Part shown: piece by piece, positions 31,868 through 39,446 of the stretch
How the letters are laid out: every line of letters begins with the position of its first letter
How positions within the stretch are numbered: the first letter of the stretch is position 1
Origin: CAVZBW01 sp963773635
GTDB taxonomy: Bacteria; Actinomycetota; Acidimicrobiia; Acidimicrobiales; RAAP-2
DNA: 64,000 nucleotides
Assembly (NCBI GenBank): GCA_963773635.1
Contig: CAVZBW010000005.1
Span: forward strand, 372,001 to 436,000
Reading direction: 5' to 3'
Notes under the pieces: generated by a model
The model's database searches: none
What the model was told of the DNA's origin: nothing
The model's input: the letters and a program-made list of their open reading frames with translations, nothing else
Position numbers and translations under genes: made by a program

Positions 31868-34054
31868 GTGCGGGCAGCCTTTCTCTCTGGGCTGCCCTAC
31901 ACCGCCGATCGCTTCCAGCTCGAGGCCTTCGACACGATCGATGCCGGAAGATCGGTCCTCGTGAGCGCCCCCACGGGGTCGGGCAAGACGTTGGTGGCCA
32001 ACTATGCGATCGACCGGGCGATCGCCGGCCGGCGCAAGGCCTTCTACACGACACCCCTCAAGGCGCTCTCCAACCAGAAATACGGCGAGCTCGCCGGCGC
32101 CTACGGCGAGCACCGGGTCGGCCTCCTCACCGGGGACACGTCACGCCGGGCGGACGCACCGATTGTCGTGATGACCACCGAGGTGCTCCGGAACATGCTC
32201 CTTGCGGGATCGGAGCTCCTCGCCGGCCTCCAGGTGGTGGTGCTCGACGAGGTCCACTACCTGCAAGACCCCTACCGCGGCGGCGTCTGGGAGGAGGTCA
32301 TCGTGCTCGCCCCCCCGGAGGTCTCCCTCGTGTGCCTCTCCGCTACCGTCGCGAACGCCGGGGACCTCGGGAGTTGGTTGACCTCCGTGCGCGGTCCGAC
32401 GGACGTCGTCGTGGAGCGACGCCGGCCGATCTCCCTGCGGCATCACTTCGCGATCAGTGTCCCCGGCGCAGACCTGCCGGAGCTCCGCCCGCTGCTCGAG
32501 GGGAGGCGTCCTTCGAGCCAGGCCTCGGCAGTCGACGAGCGAGTGCGGCGAGCCGACCGGGATCGACCGCCGGGTGTCCCACCGCGTGGCCGTCGCTCGC
32601 TCGTGCCGTTTCGCACACCTCGTCGCACCGACCTGGCGGAGCTGCTCGCCGATGTCGACCTGTTGCCCGCCATCGTCTTCATCTTCAGCCGCGCCGCCTG
32701 TGACGACGCGGTTGGCCAGTGCCTGCGCGCCGGCCTCCGGCTGACCGAGCGGGGCGAGCGGTCCCGGATCCGGGCGATCGCCGAGGACCACGTCGAGGGC
32801 ATCACGGACGAGGAGTTGAGTGTCCTCGGCTATCCCGAATGGCTGAGCGGACTGGAATCGGGCGTCGCCGCTCACCACGCCGGCCTCGTCCCGGCCTTTC
32901 GGGAAACGGTGGAGGAGTGTTTCGCCGCCGGGCTGCTGCAACTGGTCTTCGCCACCGAGACCCTGTCACTCGGGATCAACATGCCGGCCCGAACGGTCGT
33001 CCTCGAGCGATTCACGAAGTTTGGTGCCGCCGGGCGCGCCCCGCTCACGGCCGGCGACTATTCCCAGCTGACGGGAAGGGCCGGCCGACGACGTCTCGAC
33101 GAGGAGGGCCACGCCGTCGTCCTCTGGTCGCCGGAGGTTCCCCTCGTCCGGATGGCGCAGGTGGCGACCGGGGACCCGCCGCCGCTCCGCTCCTCGTTCC
33201 GTCCGACGTACAACCTCGCGGTCAACTTGGTCCGGAGCTTTGAGCGAGCCGACGCCCTTGCCGTGCTCCGGCGATCCTTTGCCCAATGGCAGCACGATCA
33301 GCTCGACCCGAGCGCCAACCCGCCGACCCGAGCCGGAGGGCGCCACCCGCCGGGCGGCTATCTCGCCGACCTCCTGGGGCGGCGCCTTGCGGTGCTCGAG
33401 GAGCTCGGTTACGTCCATGGCTGGTCCGCGACGGACACCGGCGAGCTGCTGACCCGCATCTACCACGAGGCGGACCTCGTAGTGGTCGAGCTCCTGCGAT
33501 CGGGCGTCTTGGACACGGAGCCCTCGGTGGCGGCCGGCATCCTCTCCGCGCTCGTGTTCGAGCCGCGGCGCTCGCAACGGCTCGTCGGGCGGGCGGCCGG
33601 TCCGCGCCGCGAGGGGAAGCGCCGGAGCGGCCGGCGCCGGGACGCCCGGGAGCACCTGGGGGAGCGTCGGAGACAGGACCTGCACGACCGGCTCGACGAG
33701 GTGAGGACCGTGAGTGAACGGGTGCGGGCCCTGGAGGAGGTCCACCGCGTGCCGCCGGTCCGCCGAACCGCGGAGGGTCTCGCCGGCGCCGTCACCGCCT
33801 GGGTTCGCGGCGCCTCGCTGGCCACGGTCCTGCAGGTGGCCCGTGCCGACGGGGTCGAGCTGGCACCGGGCGACTTCGTGCGGATCGTCAAGCAGCTCGG
33901 GGACCTGGTCGGGCAGATCGCCGCGGCCGTCCCGGCTTCCCCGGCCGCTCACGCCGCCCGCGATGCCTTGCCGGGACTGGTGCGCGGCGTGGTGGCGGCC
34001 GGAGAGGCGGGGACCTTCGCGGCATCCACCACTGCCTCGACCGCTTCGTCGTAA
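31868..34054 (+). CDS. helY: Ski2-like DEVH RNA helicase HelY
   Basis: A 728-residue superfamily 2 helicase of the Ski2/Mtr4 type, placed behind tatC as in mycobacteria. Walker A SAPTGSGKTLVA (about residues 32-43), DEVH box VVVLDEVHYLQD, SAT motif LSATVANA, and helicase C-terminal GVAAHHAGLVPAFRE, ATETLSLGINMPA and TGRAGRRRLDEEG are all present. It is shorter than the mycobacterial protein (about 900 residues), mainly in the C-terminal domain. GTG 31868 is used; TTG 31856, overlapping the tatC stop, is also possible. A role in RNA turnover is inferred from the family. Confidence 0.88.
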   Translation: MRAAFLSGLPYTADRFQLEAFDTIDAGRSVLVSAPTGSGKTLVANYAIDRAIAGRRKAFYTTPLKALSNQKYGELAGAYGEHRVGLLTGDTSRRADAPIVVMTTEVLRNMLLAGSELLAGLQVVVLDEVHYLQDPYRGGVWEEVIVLAPPEVSLVCLSATVANAGDLGSWLTSVRGPTDVVVERRRPISLRHHFAISVPGADLPELRPLLEGRRPSSQASAVDERVRRADRDRPPGVPPRGRRSLVPFRTPRRTDLAELLADVDLLPAIVFIFSRAACDDAVGQCLRAGLRLTERGERSRIRAIAEDHVEGITDEELSVLGYPEWLSGLESGVAAHHAGLVPAFRETVEECFAAGLLQLVFATETLSLGINMPARTVVLERFTKFGAAGRAPLTAGDYSQLTGRAGRRRLDEEGHAVVLWSPEVPLVRMAQVATGDPPPLRSSFRPTYNLAVNLVRSFERADALAVLRRSFAQWQHDQLDPSANPPTRAGGRHPPGGYLADLLGRRLAVLEELGYVHGWSATDTGELLTRIYHEADLVVVELLRSGVLDTEPSVAAGILSALVFEPRRSQRLVGRAAGPRREGKRRSGRRRDAREHLGERRRQDLHDRLDEVRTVSERVRALEEVHRVPPVRRTAEGLAGAVTAWVRGASLATVLQVARADGVELAPGDFVRIVKQLGDLVGQIAAAVPASPAAHAARDALPGLVRGVVAAGEAGTFAASTTASTASS

Positions 34055-34057
34055 GGT
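34052..34057 (+). promoter_or_regulatory. -10 box of the ThyX-like gene
   Basis: TAAGGT, whose TAA is also the helY stop codon, is 9 nt before the ATG at 34067. It would give a leaderless or 2-3 nt leader transcript. Confidence 0.4.
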
Positions 34058-34066
34058 CGCCCCCGC

Positions 34067-35746
34067 ATGCCCCCCTACGTCGCCGAGTCCTTCGATCCCG
34101 AGGAGGTGAGCGTCCTCCGCCGGTACTTCACGAACCTCGATCAACCGGTGTTCGCCCTGGTCAACCTACCCGAGGTGGTCAAGGGGGCGCTCTTTGCCCG
34201 CTACTCGAGGTCGTCCAAGAGCCTCCGGAGACTCTTCCTGGACGAATTCGTGGAGGACCTCGACGTGCGCGGTGACGCGACGATCGACGCCACCATGGGG
34301 CTCCGGCGGGCGGAAGAGCTCTACGACCGTGTGTTCCTCGAGTACGGGGACGACTCCGTGGCCCAGCTCGGGGGAGTGCACCTGGCCTGCGAGCAGTCCT
34401 CCAACCTGTTGACCAAGGTCTTGGAGCGGGGTCGGCTGATGTCGTATCTCGAGCAGTCGACCCGCTACCTCGGCTACGACCGGCGCTTGTCCACGGGCCA
34501 CTACCGCTACTACCGCCCCCCGGAGGTCCTCGACTCGCCGCACGGCGCCCGTTATGTGGGCGCCGTGGACCGCATGTTCGAGACCTACGGGGACCTGTTG
34601 CGCCGGGTCGAGAGCTGGGTGGCCGCCCGCTACCCGTGCGGACCGGAGGAGTCCGAGGTGGTCCACCGACGGGCCGTGCGGGCCAAGGCGCTCGATGCCG
34701 TCCGGGGCGTCCTGCCCGCCGCCTCGCTCTCCAACCTCGGGATGTTCGGAACCGGGCAGGCCTACGAGCACCTCCTTCTCCGCATGCGCGCGCATCCGCT
34801 GCCCGAAGCGCGTCACTATGCCGAATTGATGCTGACCGAGCTGCGCAAGGTCATCCCGTCGTTCCTCGAGCGCGTCGACCGCCCCGATCGCGGCGGCGAG
34901 TGGTCGGCGTACCTGGCCGAGACCGGGCGGGCCACGGAGCAGACGGTCAGGGCCCTGTGGCCCGACGCAGATCCCGGCTCCGGCCCGACGCTCGGCCCGG
35001 AGCGCGTGTGGCTCGGCGGGCCGAGCGCCACGGAGTCCCAAGTGACCCTCCTCGACTTCGATCCCGAGGGAGAGGAGAAAGTGCTCGCTGCGGCGTGCTT
35101 TTCGGTCACCGACCTACCCGAGAGCGAGCTGCGTGACCGGGTGCGCAAACTGTCCCACTCGGATCGGGCCGAGTTGCTGCGCGCCTACGTCGGTGAGCGG
35201 ACCAACCGCCGGCACCGTCCCGGCAGGGCCCTCGAGCGCACCGACTACCGCTTTGAGATCGTGACCGACTACGGAGCCTTTCGCGATCTGCAGCGTCACC
35301 GCCTGCTCACGATCGAGTGGCAACCGCTCGGCACTCGACTCGGCTTCGACGTGCCCGAGATCGTCCAGGAGGCAGGGGAGACCGCGGTCTTCACGGCGTC
35401 GATGGAGCGTTCCGCCGAACTGTACGACGCCTTGGCGCACGACTTTCCGGCCCAGGCCCCCTACGCGGTGGCGCTGGCGTTCCACATCCGCTTCGTCATC
35501 CAGATGAACGCGAGAGAGGCCATGCACCTGATCGAGCTGCGGTCGGGTACCCAGGGGCACCCCTCGTACCGCCGCGTGGCCCACCTGCTCCACCAGGCGA
35601 TCGCCGAGCAGGCGGGGCACCACGCCCTCGCTGCGGCGATGCGCCACGTCGACTACGGAGCCGCCGACCTCGAGCGCCTGGAGGCCGAGCGGAGGACCGA
35701 GGCCCGCAGGGCGGCCCGCGCCGAGGAGCGGTGCCCGATCCACTGA
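34067..35746 (+). CDS. Tandem ThyX-like (FAD-dependent thymidylate synthase family) protein
   Basis: 559 residues, about twice a normal ThyX (220-260). Two ThyX-like halves are visible. In the first, RGRLMSYLEQSTRYLG stands where ThyX has RHRxxSxNExSxRY. In the second, RHRLLTIEWQPLGTRLG keeps RHR but loses the Ser, Asn and following Ser. The second half also keeps the late motif QMNAREAMHLIELRSGTQGHPSYR. So each half holds part of the signature. It may pair intramolecularly in place of the ThyX homotetramer. Whether it makes dTMP cannot be judged; canonical thyA or thyX is not in this window. Confidence 0.8.
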   Translation: MPPYVAESFDPEEVSVLRRYFTNLDQPVFALVNLPEVVKGALFARYSRSSKSLRRLFLDEFVEDLDVRGDATIDATMGLRRAEELYDRVFLEYGDDSVAQLGGVHLACEQSSNLLTKVLERGRLMSYLEQSTRYLGYDRRLSTGHYRYYRPPEVLDSPHGARYVGAVDRMFETYGDLLRRVESWVAARYPCGPEESEVVHRRAVRAKALDAVRGVLPAASLSNLGMFGTGQAYEHLLLRMRAHPLPEARHYAELMLTELRKVIPSFLERVDRPDRGGEWSAYLAETGRATEQTVRALWPDADPGSGPTLGPERVWLGGPSATESQVTLLDFDPEGEEKVLAAACFSVTDLPESELRDRVRKLSHSDRAELLRAYVGERTNRRHRPGRALERTDYRFEIVTDYGAFRDLQRHRLLTIEWQPLGTRLGFDVPEIVQEAGETAVFTASMERSAELYDALAHDFPAQAPYAVALAFHIRFVIQMNAREAMHLIELRSGTQGHPSYRRVAHLLHQAIAEQAGHHALAAAMRHVDYGAADLERLEAERRTEARRAARAEERCPIH

Positions 35747-35808
35747 AACGAATGAATCCCTGACCTGGGGGATCTCGGAGAACACCAGATTAACGGGGTA
35801 CCGCTCCC

Positions 35809-35839
35809 TTGACTCCGGCCCCCTGCGACGGCGTAACGT
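35809..35839 (+). promoter_or_regulatory. Candidate promoter of the structured RNA
   Basis: TTGACT (35809-35814) and TAACGT (35834-35839) with 19 nt between them. Transcription would start near 35846 and read through the fold below. Confidence 0.35.
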
Positions 35840-35911
35840 ACCCGACAGTCCCTGACGCCCCTAGGGATCCGGTGCCGCTCGGCACCCACCGAGGGGGGGA
35901 TGAGGTGAGAG

Positions 35912-36009
35912 GCGGGGGTAAGCCCGGGAGTCCGAGTAGAGAACGTCGGCGAGGTCGTACCTGACCCTTTCGCAGACGGCACCAAAGGCTCCCGGGCACC
36001 ACCGCCCGC
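35912..36009 (+). ncRNA. Candidate structured RNA of unknown class
   Basis: GCCCGGGAG (35922-35930) is the exact reverse complement of 35989-35997. Outside it, GGT (35917-35919) can pair with ACC (35998-36000), and GCGGG (35912-35916) with CCCGC (36005-36009). Inside, CGTC (35944-35947) pairs with GACG (35975-35978), and GGTC (35953-35956) with GACC (35963-35966). This nesting over 98 nt is unlikely in plain spacer. I tried SAM, TPP, cobalamin, c-di-AMP, FMN, SRP RNA and tmRNA signatures and none fits. The strand is inferred from the upstream promoter and the downstream gene. Confidence 0.4.
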
Positions 36010-36126
36010 AGGTCATCGCCCTGTTGACCCCGTCCTCGACGTCACGATGCGCCGCCAGAGAGTCCGTTCGACCCGCGGTCGTCTGCGTCTATGCTGCCGC
36101 GGCAAATCACGACCTGGAAGGCCGAC

Positions 36127-36582
36127 ATGGCAGACGAACTCGACGATGTTGCAGAGCCGGAGGACCTCGAGGACCTCGACGAGACCCTCGACGACGACGG
36201 GCTCGAGGACGAGCAGGTCGAGGAAGAGGACGTTGACGAGCTGGTCGAGGGCGGCGCCGAGGTCGCCGAGCAGACCGAAGAGGAGGGTGACGCCGCCGAG
36301 CCCGCGGGACGGGCCGCCACCGAGGAGGCCGAGGAGGACGAGGAGGAGGAGCCCGACGACGAGGACGTCGAGGCAAGCCTGGACGTCATCTTGAAGGAAC
36401 GGCTCGTCGTCGAGGACGAGCCCGAGGACGAGGAGCTCGCCGAGCCGGAGGATCGCACGGAGGGCACCGAACGGATCCGACCCAAGCAGCCCGACGAGTT
36501 CGTGTGCCGCTCCTGTTTCCTGGTCAAGCACCCGAGCCAATTGGCCGACAAGACCCGGATGCTCTGCCGGGACTGCGTGTGA
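36127..36582 (+). CDS. DUF4193 family protein
   Basis: A 151-residue actinobacterial protein. The first 110 residues are almost wholly Asp/Glu-rich and probably disordered. The C-terminus is a compact zinc-binding knuckle: FVCRSCFLVKHPSQLA...MLCRDC, the DUF4193 signature with two Cys pairs. The ATG at 36127 is chosen because the acidic region starts there and GGAAGG lies upstream. The family is near-universal in actinobacteria and its function is unknown. Confidence 0.85.
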   Translation: MADELDDVAEPEDLEDLDETLDDDGLEDEQVEEEDVDELVEGGAEVAEQTEEEGDAAEPAGRAATEEAEEDEEEEPDDEDVEASLDVILKERLVVEDEPEDEELAEPEDRTEGTERIRPKQPDEFVCRSCFLVKHPSQLADKTRMLCRDCV

Positions 36583-36683
36583 GGGCCGATCGCCGGCGTG
36601 GAGCCCGACCGGGGGGCTAGAGGAGCGAGCCGCCGGCCCGGACAGCACCCGCGGCCTCCGCAAAGCGGGGAGGAGACCCCACC

Positions 36684-37520
36684 ATGACTCCAGAGACCGA
36701 TCACGAGTCCGCAGGCCAGCGCGCATTGAACCTCTTCGTCCTGCAGCCGGCGGGATGGCTGGCAACCGCCATGGAGGACCTGCCGAGCCTCGTGATCAAG
36801 GGCCGTGAGTGCGTGAGCCCGCACCTCCGATCCGCCCACGCGGTCGGGCGCATGACGGTGGCCTTTGGCGCCAGGGAGATGGGGCGCAAAGCCAACCGGC
36901 TCCTGCATCGCTCCGCCGAGTCCACCGAGCCCTGGACCTCCTCGACGAGGCCGGGACCGCACACGCCCACGAGGCACGAAGAGCCGGCCGAGGTCGTGCC
37001 CATCGGCCCGACCTCGGCCAGCGTGGCACCGTCAGGGGCTGCCTCGCCGGCGCCAGCGGAGACCAAGGCCGGGGAGACCGAGGCCGGGCAGAGCGAGGCC
37101 GGGCGGACCAAGGCCGCAGCGTCCGCGCCCGAGCGCAAGAGGCCAGCGGCCGGCAGATCGACAGCGTCCAGGCCCTCGAGGCCGAAGGCATCGCCAACCT
37201 CCGCGGGCAAGCGGGCGACCGTCGACCTGGCCATTCCCGGCTACGACACCCTTTCCGCCTCCCAGGTGGTCCGGCGGCTGGACGGCCTGGGCGAGGCCGA
37301 GCTGGAGGCGGTTCGGCGGTACGAGAGCGGCTCGCGCGGTCGACGCACGATCCTCAATCGCATCGCTCAGATCCGAGGGGAGCCTCGTGCCCAGGAGGAG
37401 TCCCGCCCTCGCGGGGAGCCCCATCGCCGGGGGGAGTCGAGAGCGCAGGCGGAGGGCCCCGCTCCACAGGAGCGACCGGTTCCCGACGAGCCCGTGGCCG
37501 GCGACGAGCGCGTGGAGTGA
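36684..37520 (+). CDS. Lipid-droplet-associated-type protein with C-terminal helical repeat domain
   Basis: A 278-residue protein. The N-terminal 75 residues have weakly hydrophobic helices (LNLFVLQPAGWLATAMEDLPSLVIKG). The middle is an Ala/Pro/Lys-rich low-complexity linker. A conserved segment follows at about residues 180-230 (IPGYDTLSASQVVRRLDGLG, then YESGSRGRRTILNRI), then an Arg/Glu-rich tail. This conserved segment recurs at the ends of actinobacterial proteins annotated as lipid-droplet associated. The ATG follows GGGGAGGAG. It is coupled to the next gene by GTGA. Confidence 0.6.
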   Translation: MTPETDHESAGQRALNLFVLQPAGWLATAMEDLPSLVIKGRECVSPHLRSAHAVGRMTVAFGAREMGRKANRLLHRSAESTEPWTSSTRPGPHTPTRHEEPAEVVPIGPTSASVAPSGAASPAPAETKAGETEAGQSEAGRTKAAASAPERKRPAAGRSTASRPSRPKASPTSAGKRATVDLAIPGYDTLSASQVVRRLDGLGEAELEAVRRYESGSRGRRTILNRIAQIRGEPRAQEESRPRGEPHRRGESRAQAEGPAPQERPVPDEPVAGDERVE

Positions 37521-37981
37521 GCGAGGGGGTACGCGCCGCTCGCCCCGAGGAGCTGGAGCGCTGCCGTGCGCTGATCGCCCAGGCCACCCGAGTGCCCGGA
37601 GACGACGTCTCCGCGGCTGACCCTCGACCCGATCCGGGCAGCCTCCTCGACGAGGACCGGCTCCATCTCGTCGGGATCTACGAGGGGGAGATCGTGGGCC
37701 TGGCGGTCGCCCGCCTGGAGACCTCGCCGCCGGAGCGCCTGGGTGTTCTCGAGATCTGCTACGTGGAACCTGCCGCCCGAGGGGTGGGGGTGGGTGCGTC
37801 CCTCCTCGAGGCGGTGGCCGAGTGGGTGGCGTCCCGCGGCGGCGCCGGCACCGAGGCCCGCGCCAGACCGGGAGACCGGGAGACCAAGCGGCTGCTCGAG
37901 GCCGCCGGGTTCAAGACGCGTCTGCTGATCCTCCGCCGCCCCTCGGACCCCCCGAGGGCGTCGCCACCGGACGTTCCCTGA
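37517..37981 (+). CDS. GNAT-family N-acetyltransferase
   Basis: A 154-residue acetyltransferase. The acetyl-CoA pyrophosphate loop is ARGVGVGASLLEAV (pattern Q/RxxGxG/A), preceded by beta-4 VLEICYVEPAA. The end, TKRLLEAAGFKTRLLILRR, is the usual C-terminal strand. GTG 37517 overlaps the stop of the previous gene, indicating co-translation. Its 3' end overlaps the convergent Arg-rich gene by 71 nt. Substrate unknown. Confidence 0.75.
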   Translation: MSEGVRAARPEELERCRALIAQATRVPGDDVSAADPRPDPGSLLDEDRLHLVGIYEGEIVGLAVARLETSPPERLGVLEICYVEPAARGVGVGASLLEAVAEWVASRGGAGTEARARPGDRETKRLLEAAGFKTRLLILRRPSDPPRASPPDVP

Positions 37982-39272
37982 CCGCGCCACGGCGGGGAGG
38001 CGGCGGCGGCTGGGGCAGCCCGAGCTGCCGGGCGAGCGCCGGCACGGATCCGGCCGCCCGCAGGGCGGCATTCCTGGCCTCCTCCACGGGAGGCACCCCG
38101 GCTGGGCGTACGTTGCGCCGGACGGGGGAGTTGACGACCGCGTCGAGGAGGTCCAACCACCCCTCGATCTCGAGGTCGGCCGTCATCGCAGTCCCGGCCG
38201 CGTCCGCCAGGCGCACCGCCAACTCCGCCGGACAGCGTGTCCCGGGCTCGGGCGGACGAGAAGCGGCACGCAGCGCGTCGGCCACCCGGCCGTTGTCCAG
38301 CGCCTTGTTGATCCTCCCGAGCCATTCCTCACGCAGCGCGTTGACCCGCTGGTCGAGGCTCTCCTGGAGCGCTCGCGCCATCGCCCGAGCCTCCGGGTCG
38401 AGGACCACCGTGCGGGAGGCCGTGACCACGGCCCTGAGCTCCCGCAGGCGAAGCTCGCGGCCCGCGGCCTGCGCTGCACTCGCTCGATCCTTCCAGGTGG
38501 CCAAGTTGACCGCGGGCAGCAGCCGTTCGGCGGTCGCGAGCAACGACTCCGCCGCGATCGGTGGCATGCCCTCTTGGCGTGCCGCAGCGTTCTGGGCATC
38601 GATCGCCTGGCGGACCGCGGGGAGACCGCCCCGGAGCAGCTGCTCGGCCACGGGGACCTCTTCGGGTCGCATCTCGGCCATGGCGGCATTGCGATGGGTC
38701 ATCGGCACGGAAGGCCGGCGATCCCTGAGCGGGCCCCGGCGAGCACCTCGGTCATCGGGCTCCCCGCCGGAGCCCCGTCCGGGTCGACTGCGATCGCGCG
38801 ACCCGTCTGTGGGGCGGGACCCCTCCGAGAATCTCGAGGAGCGTCCCGGGCGCTCTGGCCCCCGGTCTCCCGGCTCGTCCATCCGGGGTCGCCCACCTGG
38901 ACGCCCGGATCCGCTCCTCCCGTCGCCCTCCCTCGAACCGGCGCGTCTCGGCCGGCTACCGCGCTCGGGTGAGCCGGTCTCCCGGCGTCGCTTGCTGCCC
39001 GAGGCCAGCACCACCGAGACGTCGGGACCGGTTCGTCGGGGACCGATCACCTCGATGCGGTTCCCGCCCTCCTCTCGAGCCGGGGCTCTCGACGGAAGCA
39101 CGGACAGGATCTCGATCCCCTCGATCCCGGACTCCACCTCGACGCGGAGGATGTCGCCGGGCTTCGAGCCATCGGGAACCAGGGCCGCGCCGACGACGCC
39201 ACGTGGCTGGCGGGCGCCTGCCGCCCGCCATGTCCACGCATCGTCGGGGCGGCGACTCGTGAGCTCGATATC
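37911..39272 (-). CDS. Arg-rich lineage-specific protein, unknown function
   Basis: 453 residues, no family recognised. There are three parts. First, an N-terminal beta-rich module of about 80 residues (PGDILRVEVESGIEGIEILSVLP) that looks like a small nucleic-acid-binding barrel. Second, about 100 residues of disordered, very basic sequence (RPGRSSRFSEGSRPTDGSRD). Third, a roughly 220-residue helical C-terminal domain (AEQLLRGGLPAVRQAIDAQN, ALQESLDQRVNALREEWLGRI). Basic linkers of this kind suggest RNA or DNA binding, which is inference. ATG 39272 is used; 39287 is an alternative. It overlaps the GNAT gene tail to tail. Confidence 0.65.
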   Translation of the reverse strand, partial: DIELTSRRPDDAWTWRAAGARQPRGVVGAALVPDGSKPGDILRVEVESGIEGIEILSVLPSRAPAREEGGNRIEVIGPRRTGPDVSVVLASGSKRRRETGSPERGSRPRRAGSREGDGRSGSGRPGGRPRMDEPGDRGPERPGRSSRFSEGSRPTDGSRDRSRPGRGSGGEPDDRGARRGPLRDRRPSVPMTHRNAAMAEMRPEEVPVAEQLLRGGLPAVRQAIDAQNAAARQEGMPPIAAESLLATAERLLPAVNLATWKDRASAAQAAGRELRLRELRAVVTASRTVVLDPEARAMARALQESLDQRVNALREEWLGRINKALDNGRVADALRAASRPPEPGTRCPAELAVRLADAAGTAMTADLEIEGWLDLLDAVVNSPVRRNVRPAGVPPVEEARNAALRAAGSVPALARQLGLPQPPPPPRRGAVRERPVATPSGGPRGGGGSADAS

Positions 39273-39433
39273 CATCCGATGCGACATGCCGCGGTCACGC
39301 TAGTCGGCGCGCGGCACAGCGGCTGTCAGCAGGAGCGTTACCGCCGCTGAGCCGGGAGGACGCGCACCCGGCCGGCCCTCTTCCCGAATCGGCACGGCAG
39401 GGCTGCGGAAGGGATCAGGGCCGGCCGGCGCAG

Positions 39434-39439
39434 TAGCCT
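39434..39439 (+). promoter_or_regulatory. -10 box of trpB2, leaderless
   Basis: TAGCCT with 7 nt to the ATG at 39447. It fixes the start two codons inside the longest frame. Confidence 0.5.
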
Positions 39440-39446
39440 CGTGGCC

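Larger units (their letters stand above)
35747..36126. other. 380-nt intergenic region with RNA-like structure
   Basis: No ORF here is convincing. The region holds a candidate promoter at 35809-35839, a 6-bp hairpin at 35871-35886 (GGTGCC-GCTC-GGCACC), a large nested fold at 35912-36009 and a -10-like TATGCT at 36090-36095 just before the DUF4193 gene. Confidence 0.5.

Noticed and set aside
37382..37450. Short Arg/Glu/Ser-rich tandem repeats in the lipid-droplet-type gene
   Set aside because: The repeats are degenerate low-complexity codons of the C-tail and show no sign of a mobile or regulatory repeat.
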